A stretch of 64,000 nucleotides of DNA from Paeniglutamicibacter kerguelensis. GTDB lineage: Bacteria > Actinomycetota > Actinomycetes > Actinomycetales > Micrococcaceae. Where the stretch lies: contig NZ_JAGIOF010000001.1 in NCBI RefSeq assembly GCF_017876535.1, positions 1,550,001 through 1,614,000 on the forward strand, written 5' to 3'. Under the pieces are notes generated by a model that made no database searches, was not told the DNA's origin, and saw nothing but the letters and a program-made list of their open reading frames with translations. The translations under genes and the position numbers were made by a program. Each line of letters begins with the position of its first letter. Position 1 is the first letter of the stretch. Positions 39,596 to 46,888 of the stretch are shown piece after piece.

Positions 39596-39942
39596 GACGC
39601 CAGGTCGACTACCAGTGGCGTGTTCGCGAACTGATGGCACGGAGCGGGATGCGCAACAGTCGCGACCTCGTTGAACCGCTTCGGGAACGGGGCATCACGC
39701 TCTCGGAATCACAGATCTATCGCCTGGTGGCCCAAGAACCCGAACGGATCGCCTTCAAGGTCCTTGTCGCACTCGCGGACATCTTCCGGGTCGAAGTCAA
39801 TGAACTAGTTACCTATAGCGCAACGGACACCCGGGCCCTGCGGCCGAAAAAGGCCGTGGGAAGCGCCTCGGAGGTTCCCCTCGCGGAGGCCTATCGGCCG
39901 ATTCGCGCCCGCATTAAGCGGCCCGGGAATGACGATGAATGA
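39592..39942 (+). CDS. Small XRE-type helix-turn-helix protein
   Basis: 116 aa. Residues 5-75 form a Cro/CI-like HTH (VRELMARSGMRNSRDLVEPL, recognition region SESQIYRLV, then FKVLVALADIFRVEVNELV). The C-terminus is basic and probably disordered. It overlaps the recombinase by 4 bp and the next gene by 14 bp, so all three are made from one transcript in fixed proportion. It could regulate the unit or act as an excision/directionality factor (inference). Confidence 0.85.
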   Translation: MRRQVDYQWRVRELMARSGMRNSRDLVEPLRERGITLSESQIYRLVAQEPERIAFKVLVALADIFRVEVNELVTYSATDTRALRPKKAVGSASEVPLAEAYRPIRARIKRPGNDDE

Positions 39943-41437
39943 ACTTCGCGGCCGCGGCCGCCCCAGAAGTAGCGGCACGCACCGTTGCGACCGATGCAGG
40001 AACCTGGTTGCCAGGATTCGCGTCCACTGGCCGGACGGGGCTGTCTGCGGCGCGTGCTTCTCTTCCGCGGTCAACGCGTCAGGAGCCTGCGCGCATTGCC
40101 GCGAATTTAGGCTCCTGCCCGGCCGCTCGCCTATCGGGGAAGAGATCTGCCGTGACTGCGCCGGCATTACGACAAACCTCACCTGCAGCAAATGCGGTCG
40201 CGAGGCAGAACGGCGCCGAGGCGGCCATTGCGCCGCCTGCATCGTCACCGAAGACCTCACCGGCATCCTCAAACCCAATGAACCGCCCGACCTCCGGCTC
40301 CACCGCCTCATTCGCGAACTGGCCAGCACCGACCGGCCCCGCAGCATCATCACCTGGATGCGTCTACCCGAGGCACAGGCACTTTTGAATTCGATCGGGG
40401 CCCGTACGCTCGAGCTCAGCCACGAGTCATTCGACGCGCTACCGCCGGCACACTCCGTGGAACATCTGCGCGAAATGCTCGTGCATCACCACATCCTGCC
40501 CGGCCGTGGCGATATTCGGCTTTTCAGGTTTGAAGCGTGGCTGGACACGCGACTCGGCAGCTTCGAAGACCGCCCGCGGATCCACCAGCCCCTGGAAGTT
40601 TTCGGTCGGTGGCACCACCTGCGTCGGCTTAGAACGATGCCACCGCAGACAAACATGGATTACGCCACGCGTTCCGCCAAGCAGGAAATCACCGAGGCCG
40701 GCAAATTCATGGTCTGGCTCGATACCGAACACGGCCTACACATCGACAAGATTCGCCAGGAACACATTGACCTCTACTGGTCCGAAGGGCCCTCTACCCG
40801 CAAACACATTCGCAACTTGCTCCAGCAACGGAAGCTCACCGGGAAAGGGCGCGCACTCAAGGCCAAGGCCCGCCAGGCCGTGGCCTCACCAATGTCCAGC
40901 ACGACGAGCAGGCTCAACGCCATCCGCACAGTCATAGAAGCCGACGAGGTCTACCTGGGAACCCGAATCGCTGCGATCATCTTCCTGCTCTATGGCACAC
41001 CCATCGGCAAGCTCGCCTCACTGCAGAGCAACCAGATCCACGCCGACGCCAACGGCATGACCATCGCCCTTGGCAGCCAGCCAGCCACAATCCCAGAACC
41101 ACTGATCCCCCTCTTCACAGATCACCTGCGCCACGGCGCAAACAGCAGATCCATGAACAAGGAATCACCCTGGCTGTTCCCGTCCACCATGGCAGGCCAG
41201 CACATCAGCGGGAACGCTCTATGGAATCGACTCAAGATCTTCGATCTCCAGCCGCTCGCCACGCGAAACACCACCCTGTTCGACCTGTCCAAGGAACTTG
41301 ACCCGGCAAGTCTCTCCGCATTGCTCGGCTACACCAGCATGACGATGACCAAGCACGCGGCGCATGCGGGCATGCAAATGGGCAGCTACCCCGCAACGAT
41401 GCCAACCCGCGGAGAATTTGGGCCCGAAATTACGTGA
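39929..41437 (+). CDS. Zinc-finger protein with degenerate recombinase-like C-terminus
   Basis: 502 aa. The first 110 residues hold six CxxC pairs (CDRC, CGAC, CAHC, CRDC, CSKC, CAAC), enough for about three zinc ribbons. The rest has the layout of a tyrosine recombinase: a helical core-binding part (about 215-275) and a catalytic-like domain (about 300-490). Where the first catalytic Arg is expected, the sequence is LLYGTPIGKLASL, and the end reads ATRNTTLFDLSKEL...LLGYTSMTMTKHAAHAG with no clear H-x-x-R box and no tyrosine in place. I therefore read it as a catalytically dead partner. Second in-frame ATG at 39935. I know similar orphan actinobacterial proteins next to integrases, of unknown function. 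Confidence 0.8.
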   Translation: MTMNELRGRGRPRSSGTHRCDRCRNLVARIRVHWPDGAVCGACFSSAVNASGACAHCREFRLLPGRSPIGEEICRDCAGITTNLTCSKCGREAERRRGGHCAACIVTEDLTGILKPNEPPDLRLHRLIRELASTDRPRSIITWMRLPEAQALLNSIGARTLELSHESFDALPPAHSVEHLREMLVHHHILPGRGDIRLFRFEAWLDTRLGSFEDRPRIHQPLEVFGRWHHLRRLRTMPPQTNMDYATRSAKQEITEAGKFMVWLDTEHGLHIDKIRQEHIDLYWSEGPSTRKHIRNLLQQRKLTGKGRALKAKARQAVASPMSSTTSRLNAIRTVIEADEVYLGTRIAAIIFLLYGTPIGKLASLQSNQIHADANGMTIALGSQPATIPEPLIPLFTDHLRHGANSRSMNKESPWLFPSTMAGQHISGNALWNRLKIFDLQPLATRNTTLFDLSKELDPASLSALLGYTSMTMTKHAAHAGMQMGSYPATMPTRGEFGPEIT

Positions 41438-42049
41438 TGCAAACCCCGGCCACACCGTCGTTTCACTGCCCGCCCCTCTCGCGAGACGAAGCGAGAAAGA
41501 GCGCCGGGCAACGTATCTGGTCGGACGAGGTCCTGACACCAACCATTTGGCGATGGTGGTCCTAGCTGATCCCTCTGAGCTGCGCTACGAAATCGGCCAG
41601 CAACTGCAGCAGACCTGGCTGGAAACGGCACTCGGTTGGGCGCAACAGGCACCGAGCAGAGGTAACGCGCGGCCGGCGACAGACCATCGTTGGGATCTCA
41701 TCCACAAGCCGGATGGCAGGTTGATTCTGGAAACAGAATAGAACGACTTCCTGCCCTCTCCCCTACCCGAACGTCGTAGGCAATGGCGAGACAACTGGTC
41801 CAGGCTCACTAGGCTCGGGTCACGCCAAACAACGATATTCCAGATATGCAGTCCAACTTCGCTGAGATGGGACGGCGAGGGAATCGGCGAGCCCGCCCGG
41901 GGCAAGGGTAGATTTCCTGCATTCAATGGCTCAGTGATGGATTCCTAAGGGGCGGAAACTGTCGAATAGTCCCAAGGACGATAAGCCTGTTATCCAGTGA
42001 CGGTTTGAAGGGCCCTCCCCAGTAGCCTCTGCACCGACCCCGGTTGTCC

Positions 42050-42154
42050 TGTCTCATCTAAAGCGGACCAATCTCACTGCACATGGACCAATAGCAAGAT
42101 CTGTCTCATTGCAGATGGACTTTCCGGCTAATCTGACTCACTACAGTCGGACCA
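42050..42154 (+). repeat. Four spaced direct repeats (TGTCTCA...GGACCA type)
   Basis: Imperfect copies at 42050-42070, 42071-42090, 42102-42120 and 42133-42154, each with (G)TCTCA or ACTCA followed by about 9 nt and GGACC/GGACT. Multiple short terminal repeats of this kind are typical of the ends of some insertion sequences with Mu-like transposases (for example the IS21 family); no transposase gene remains here. The last copy matches the arms of the inverted repeat at 44297-44357. Confidence 0.6.
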
Positions 42155-42181
42155 TTGCTGCCGGTTCCCGCAAAATGTCTT

Positions 42182-42216
42182 CGGCATTCGGCATTCGGCA
42201 TTCGGCATTCGGCATC
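42182..42216 (+). repeat. 7-bp tandem repeat (CGGCATT)
   Basis: Five consecutive copies of CGGCATT, the last ending in C instead of T. The length is prone to slippage. It lies 28 bp after the fourth spaced repeat. Confidence 0.9.
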
Positions 42217-42384
42217 CAAAGCACGCACCGAGCTGACGGGCTCCCGGGTCGGAGACGCCTGATCCGTGCTGTGTCGGCCGATGCGGGATTTGCGGGTCTT
42301 GCCCGAAATATCATCCGTCCGAGATGACGCCGGGTGAGGTGGACCGGAGCATAATTTGAGTTGACGGTTTCTCGGGAGGTTGCC

Positions 42385-42465
42385 ATGTGGAAGTGTGGAG
42401 AAGCCGATGTCAACGTGAATCGCGAAGCACCGGCCCGCACGCCGCCGCAAGTGTCACTGGATTGA
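42385..42465 (+). CDS. Possible 26-codon leader peptide
   Basis: ATG with a strong GGGAGG site 6 bp upstream, encoding 26 residues beginning MWKCGEADV and ending VSLD before TGA. No similarity recognised. It could be a leader peptide or a chance frame. Confidence 0.25.
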   Translation: MWKCGEADVNVNREAPARTPPQVSLD

Positions 42466-42809
42466 TGCTGGAGGGGCAAGCCTTGACGTGGCGGTTGCGA
42501 ACGCGGCCGTGCCTGCCCCGGCCGCACCAGGCGGGATTGAGGCCTGGATCCACGCAGTGTTCATCCCGACGTTGACCGCCATCGCAAGCCGGTACGCAAT
42601 GGTGACCGGCGGCCACCCTTCAGTGGCCGCACCAAGTTTCGCGAGAAATGCCCGAACCGGTTGCCCGGGGCCGCATTCTCCCGTGTGAGAGCGCCTGATG
42701 CGCGGAGTCCGGATCGGCCAACCAGTGCCGCGGACCCGCGACGGACCCGCGATTAGTCGACCGCGGACTCCGAAGGCCAGAGTGGGTTTTTCCACTAGGA
42801 GGCATAGAC

Positions 42810-44174
42810 ATGTATGAGAGCAAAGGGCGGAACCATCGCCCGGTGACCGAGGGCGATGGTGAACGTGCGGACATCGCTGGCGCGTCAGGAACAGAAATCA
42901 ACCGTCGTTTGGTCTTGGGTTCGGGCCTGGCCATGGCCGCCACGGCGGGCCTGTTGGGGGCCGGTGTCGCTCATCCGGCACGCGCCGCCTCCGAAGGCCA
43001 GGCCGGCGCGCTCCAGGAAGTCACCGGCTATGCCCTGTACCTCTTGCCGCAGGACCACAAATGGCACACGGGCGGAATCTTCGACACCGGCCAGGTGCAG
43101 GAGTGGCATTACTGGACCGGCTTCTTCACCGATGACGAGACCGGGGAAGAGTTCGGCGTTTTTTACAACATCACGAACAACCCGAGTGCTCCCGGGGGGC
43201 CCTCGCTGTGGGAGCAAGGCGTCAGCTTCTCGTTCGGGGACTTCGCCAAGCAGGAGTTGGTCTGGTCGCACCAGCTGACTGCCGTTGGCTCATTGCAGGC
43301 GACACGGCCGCGGGGCTCGACCTCGCCGCACGACTTCCAGTACAACGCCACGGGCGAGAACCTGGAATTCACGACGGTGTACCGTGCCGAGCCTGACACG
43401 TGGCGCTTCAGCTTCACGGGTGTTGCCGCAAGCAACGGGAACCCGGCCATCGCCATGGACATGGTGAACACGCCCCAGTCGCCGTACGGCTACATGCCGG
43501 TCGGGCTTGCCGGCTTTGAGAATCAGAACATCCCCTGGAACGGGCAGAAGCTGGATCCCACCACCCTGTACTCACTGTCCTACTACTACACAGGCCCGAT
43601 ATCGAAGAGTAAGGGCACCGTCACCATCGGCGGCAAGACCCGCCATCTCACCGGCACCACCTGGTTTGAGCACCAGTGGGGGAACTACAACTCCGGGCAG
43701 GAGCCGTGGACGACTGCGTATACCTGGGGGGCGCTGACATTCGACGACGGCAACGTCTTCACCTGGCGCCAGTGGTACGGCGCGCCCAACGGATCGGCTC
43801 CCCTCCAACCGATCCTGGAGATCGGCCGCAACTCGTTCGGGACGCCCAATGACACACCGGGCGGCGGCCTTGCCTTCCACGTGGGGAACAACGCGGAGTG
43901 GAAAGCGTTGAAGACCTGGAAGTCACCGGTGAGCGGGCGCAACATCGCCACCCAGGTGCAGCTGACCAGCGCCTTCGGGACCTGGTACCTCACCAACGTC
44001 TTCGACAACTACGAGATGCCCTGGGGCTACCCGCCCTATGGGACCACTCCGTATAGCTTTGTCGAAGCCGCGATGTGGGTCCACACGGGCTCGGTCGACG
44101 GGCCGGTTGTCGGCCACGCTTTCCCGGAGCAGGGCAACCAGATCACCCAGTACCAGGCGGCAGTTCCCGGGTAG
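42810..44174 (+). CDS. Tat-exported AttH/CrtC-like lipocalin-domain protein
   Basis: 454 aa. Residues 1 to about 60 form a long twin-arginine signal (NRRLVLGSG, then a hydrophobic stretch ending AHPARA), so it is exported folded. The mature part matches the AttH/hydroxyneurosporene-synthase (CrtC) superfamily, which also includes fungal kievitone hydratase: WHYWTGFF, GFENQNIPWNG, and the signature GTTWFEHQWGNY (about 300). Relatives are hydratases of isoprenoid side chains, but many bacterial members are uncharacterised. ATG 42810 has AGGAGG 8 bp upstream, preceded by a small AGTGG/CCACT hairpin. Flanked on both sides by related repeats and no other gene. Confidence 0.8.
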   Translation: MYESKGRNHRPVTEGDGERADIAGASGTEINRRLVLGSGLAMAATAGLLGAGVAHPARAASEGQAGALQEVTGYALYLLPQDHKWHTGGIFDTGQVQEWHYWTGFFTDDETGEEFGVFYNITNNPSAPGGPSLWEQGVSFSFGDFAKQELVWSHQLTAVGSLQATRPRGSTSPHDFQYNATGENLEFTTVYRAEPDTWRFSFTGVAASNGNPAIAMDMVNTPQSPYGYMPVGLAGFENQNIPWNGQKLDPTTLYSLSYYYTGPISKSKGTVTIGGKTRHLTGTTWFEHQWGNYNSGQEPWTTAYTWGALTFDDGNVFTWRQWYGAPNGSAPLQPILEIGRNSFGTPNDTPGGGLAFHVGNNAEWKALKTWKSPVSGRNIATQVQLTSAFGTWYLTNVFDNYEMPWGYPPYGTTPYSFVEAAMWVHTGSVDGPVVGHAFPEQGNQITQYQAAVPG

Positions 44175-44296
44175 CGACTGCGGCGGCCCGGCTCGTCGCG
44201 GCGTCCTTGCCGCGCCCCGGGACGCCAAGCGGGGATCACCCGGAGCCCCGTACGTGCATTATGCGGCCTTGGAGCTGTTTCCGGACGGATTCGAAG

Positions 44297-44357
44297 TTTT
44301 GGTCCGGCTGTGGTGAGACAACAGCAGCAAGTTTGTCTCACCACAGCCGGACCAAAA
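44297..44357. repeat. Perfect 25-bp inverted repeat related to the upstream spaced repeats
   Basis: Arms 44297-44321 and 44333-44357 are exact complements, separated by 11 nt. Each arm contains CTCACCACAGCCGGACCA, which matches the repeat at 42137-42154 (CTCACTACAGTCGGACCA) at 16 of 18 positions. It could serve as a terminator for the AttH-like gene or be two abutting mobile-element ends. Confidence 0.85.
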
Positions 44358-45060
44358 TACGGATTCCGTGCTTTTCGTGGTTCAGCTTAGATGGGATGGG
44401 ACATCCGTCAACGGTGAAGCGTGCGCGCGTCATTGCCGTTGCAGGTGGAGCGCGCACGGGCAGCTGGCTGTGCGCGAGGTTGCCTGTCGGGCGGTCCGCC
44501 GTCGAAGACGCTTTGGGAAGCGCGGCTATCCGGGATCTTTGGTGGAATGCGATGAAGCAGTGTTGCGTCTGTGTTGGTTTTCGAGCGCGAGCAGCTTCTG
44601 CATCTGAACTTCAATTCATGGGCGACAAATCTGAAGCTCTGATTGCGGATGGGCTGCAGGGACCTGCCTGGCTGCCGTGGTGACATGACCGCCCTTGGCT
44701 TACGTTCAAGGCGTGACTCGCAATTGCTTTGCAAGGTCCAGCGGCGGCTCAGTGATGTCCGTTGGCGTTTGGCTCGATGAGCGCATCACGGTGCATCACC
44801 AGGGAGTCTTCTCCAATTTCGCAAAGTGTAGTAGCACTCCCCCACCCGCCGGCCACAAAATTGCACTGGCATTTCAGTAAGAAGCGTCCCTTCTGCTGCG
44901 ACATTGCAAGGATGTCGTCGAATATTGACGGTTCGGGCCAGGTTTGCCAAGCGAGTAACGAATCACGCGGATTGGCAGCGAGAGTGCGCGTCGGAGGGTC
45001 GGCTGGCCCGTGTTCATCGAGCAACGAGCAGGGTTGCGGCGTCAAAGTGTTACCGCGATT

Positions 45061-45090
45061 GTTGTGGCTTTCGCCATGGCATCACTATAG
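45061..45090 (+). promoter_or_regulatory. Putative bioY operon promoter
   Basis: TTGTGG (45061-45066), 18-bp spacer, TATAGT (45085-45090). Transcription would start near 45097, just before the operator array. Confidence 0.55.
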
Positions 45091-45104
45091 TAAGCATCGT
45101 CCAC

Positions 45105-45147
45105 CTGAACGCTGTTCAATTGGACGGTGTTCAAGTAGATGCCGTTC
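45105..45147 (+). promoter_or_regulatory. Three BioQ-like operator copies at 15-bp spacing
   Basis: TGAACGCTGTTCA (45105-45117) is a perfect palindrome of the form TGAAC-N3-GTTCA. TGGACGGTGTTCA (45120-45132) has one mismatch, and TAGATGCCGTTCA (45135-45147) keeps the right half. The motif matches the site known for the TetR-type biotin regulator BioQ of Corynebacterium and Mycobacterium. It lies downstream of the -10 element, so repression by roadblock or occlusion is expected when biotin is ample. Confidence 0.7.
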
Positions 45148-45176
45148 AGGATTGAAACGTAACAAGGAAATCTCCA

Positions 45177-45803
45177 ATGACCAATCCTCGTACCCTCTCA
45201 AACCGTACCGGCAGTCGGCGGCTCGACGCCACAAGCCTCGCACGGGTCGCCGTATTCGCGGCCATTGTCGCCGTGCTCGGCCTGCCGGGCGGATTCACCG
45301 TCGCCGGCGGCGTCCCGATCACCGTCCAGACGCTCGGCGTGATGCTCGCTGGCGCCATTCTCGGACCATGGCTTGGCGCCCTCTCGATGACCGTGCTGAT
45401 GGCGCTGGTCGCGATTGGCCTGCCCCTCCTCGCAGGCGGCCGCGGTGGCATCGGCGTGTTCTTCGGGCCTTCGGCGGGCTACCTCCTTGGCTGGATCGTC
45501 GCTGCGTTTGTCATCGGCTTGATTGTGCATGCGGGAGGGCGCAAGCCGGTGCTGTGGCGGACGGCCGTCGGCGTGCTCACCGGCGGCATCCTGGTGATCT
45601 ACGCCGTCGGGATCCCCGTGCAGAGCATGGTGACGCGCCTGCCGCTCGGCGAGACGGTGTTGATGAGTCTCGCATTCGTACCTGGCGACCTGATCAAGGT
45701 CGTGACCGCGACGATCATCGTGATGACGTTGGTCCGGGCATATCCGCGCGCCTTCCGCCGCGTGTGGGCCTCGAAGACGGCCCCGGTCATGGAGCGGGTC
45801 TAG
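45177..45803 (+). CDS. bioY: Biotin transporter substrate-binding subunit BioY
   Basis: A 208-aa six-helix membrane protein, the S component of an ECF-type biotin transporter. Typical segments are ITVQTLGVMLAGAILGPWLGALS, GLPLLAGGRGGIGVFFGPSAGYLLGW and FVPGDLIKVV near the C-terminus. It works with BioM and BioN encoded three and four genes later. ATG 45177 has AAGGA upstream. Its TAG stop overlaps the GTG of the ligase gene by one base. Confidence 0.95.
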   Translation: MTNPRTLSNRTGSRRLDATSLARVAVFAAIVAVLGLPGGFTVAGGVPITVQTLGVMLAGAILGPWLGALSMTVLMALVAIGLPLLAGGRGGIGVFFGPSAGYLLGWIVAAFVIGLIVHAGGRKPVLWRTAVGVLTGGILVIYAVGIPVQSMVTRLPLGETVLMSLAFVPGDLIKVVTATIIVMTLVRAYPRAFRRVWASKTAPVMERV

Positions 45804-46888
45804 TGATCATTCCGGTCAGCGGTGGGGAGCCCGGCCTGCTCGAGCATCTCCAGCAGATCCGCGAGGCGGGTGACGTCCCCCTTGTCGGTGATCCCCGGTG
45901 GTCGACGGCGCACTGGGGCGCCATGGTCGAGGCCGCCACGAAGGCGGAGCTTCCCGACGGAACCGCCTGGGCGACCCTCACCTCCGGCAGCAGCGGCGCG
46001 CCGCGGATCGTGTTGCGCAGCGCCGAATCCTGGGACGACTCGTTTGCCGCCGTCAGCAGGTTCCTGGACGCCGGGCACGGGGAAAACGTGGCACTGCCCG
46101 CCCCGCCGGCTTCCTCGCTCACCTTATTTTCGCTGGCCCACTCGCTTTCGGGCGGGCCGCGCCCGATGCTGCGGGTCACCCCTGATGCCGATGCCTTGCA
46201 CGGCACCCCGCAGGCTCTTCGGGCCGTACTCGACGCGGGCGCTCCACCGCGGTTGCGCGCTGCATTGATCGGCGGGTCCCACCTGGATCCGGCGCTGCGC
46301 CGGCGTGCCGAGGCCGCCGGCATCCGCGTGACCGCCTACTACGGTGCCGCCGAGCTGTCCTTCGTGGCCTGCGACGAAGGCGACGGCTTGCGGCCGTTCC
46401 CCGGGGTCGACCTGGAGATCCGGGATGGCGAGCTGTGGGTGCGCTCCACCTTCATCGCGTCCGGCTATGCCGGCGCCCCCGGTCCGCTGCGCCGGGACGG
46501 CGAGTGGGCGACGGTCGGCGACCGTGCGGAACTTGTCGACGGCCGCCTGCGACTGCTGGGACGGGCCGACGACGCGATCCTGAGCGCTTCGGCGACCATC
46601 GTTCCCGAGGAGGTCGAGGCCGTGCTGCGCTCGATTCCCGGCGTCCGCGACGCGATCGTGTTCGGGCTGCCGAGCGGACCAATCGGCGCCCTGGTTTCCG
46701 CGTTGTTGGAGTTGGATGACGATGCGCCGGTTGATGTCCGACCGCTTGCCGCAGCCCAGTTGGCTCCTGCGCATCGACCGCGACGCTGGTTCGCCGGCGA
46801 GATCCCGCGGACCGCGTCGGGCAAGCCCGCGCGGGCCGAAGCCGTGCGTTTGGTCCAGTCCGGGGAGGTGCAGTCCCTTGCAGTCTGA
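45803..46888 (+). CDS. Short ANL-family acyl-CoA synthetase (AMP-forming)
   Basis: About 361 aa, clearly shorter than the usual 500 or more, missing most of the N-terminal subdomain, comparable to actinobacterial MenE. Motifs are the A3 P-loop LTSGSSGAPR, A5 YYGAAELS, A7 GDRAELVDGRLRLLGRADD and A10 PRTASGKPAR with the catalytic lysine. It should activate a carboxylic acid as adenylate and thioester. Its place in a biotin operon suggests a pimelate-like or biotin-related acid (inference). The frame is open far upstream, to 44762, but the natural start is GTG 45803, overlapping the bioY stop. Confidence 0.85.
   Translation: MIIPVSGGEPGLLEHLQQIREAGDVPLVGDPRWSTAHWGAMVEAATKAELPDGTAWATLTSGSSGAPRIVLRSAESWDDSFAAVSRFLDAGHGENVALPAPPASSLTLFSLAHSLSGGPRPMLRVTPDADALHGTPQALRAVLDAGAPPRLRAALIGGSHLDPALRRRAEAAGIRVTAYYGAAELSFVACDEGDGLRPFPGVDLEIRDGELWVRSTFIASGYAGAPGPLRRDGEWATVGDRAELVDGRLRLLGRADDAILSASATIVPEEVEAVLRSIPGVRDAIVFGLPSGPIGALVSALLELDDDAPVDVRPLAAAQLAPAHRPRRWFAGEIPRTASGKPARAEAVRLVQSGEVQSLAV

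Larger units (their letters stand above)
41438..42809. other. Long non-coding or decayed stretch
   Basis: 1.37 kb with no supported gene. It contains a 62-codon frame (41553-41741) without ribosome site, four spaced repeats (42050-42154), a 7-bp tandem repeat (42182-42216), and a 26-codon frame with a strong ribosome site (42385-42465). Short GGACCCGCGA-type repeats occur near 42735-42760. It looks like the scar of a mobile element. Confidence 0.5.
44175..45176. other. Gene-poor stretch between the AttH-like gene and bioY
   Basis: About 1 kb. It holds the 25-bp inverted repeat at 44297-44357 and, at its right end, the bioY promoter and operators. Open frames on both strands (for example 44408-44734 minus and 44749-45045 minus) show no domain or ribosome site that I could support. 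Confidence 0.5.

Noticed and set aside
41980..42000. GATAAGCCTGTTATCC string resembling the complement of a 23S rRNA segment
   Set aside because: Similarity covers only about 15 bases and does not extend; no rRNA gene.
42182..42216. CRISPR-like repeat
   Set aside because: The units are 7 bp and contiguous with no spacers; there are no cas genes in the window.
44749..45045. 98-codon minus-strand frame before bioY
   Set aside because: No recognisable domain and no clear ribosome site; part of the gene-poor stretch.
44762..45802. N-terminal extension of the acyl-CoA ligase frame, through bioY
   Set aside because: The extension lies over bioY in another frame and is Arg-rich nonsense; GTG 45803 gives the family-like start.
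46716..46877. N-terminal extension of the thiolase frame
   Set aside because: It overlaps the end of the ligase and lacks thiolase character; the ribosome site supports TTG 46878.
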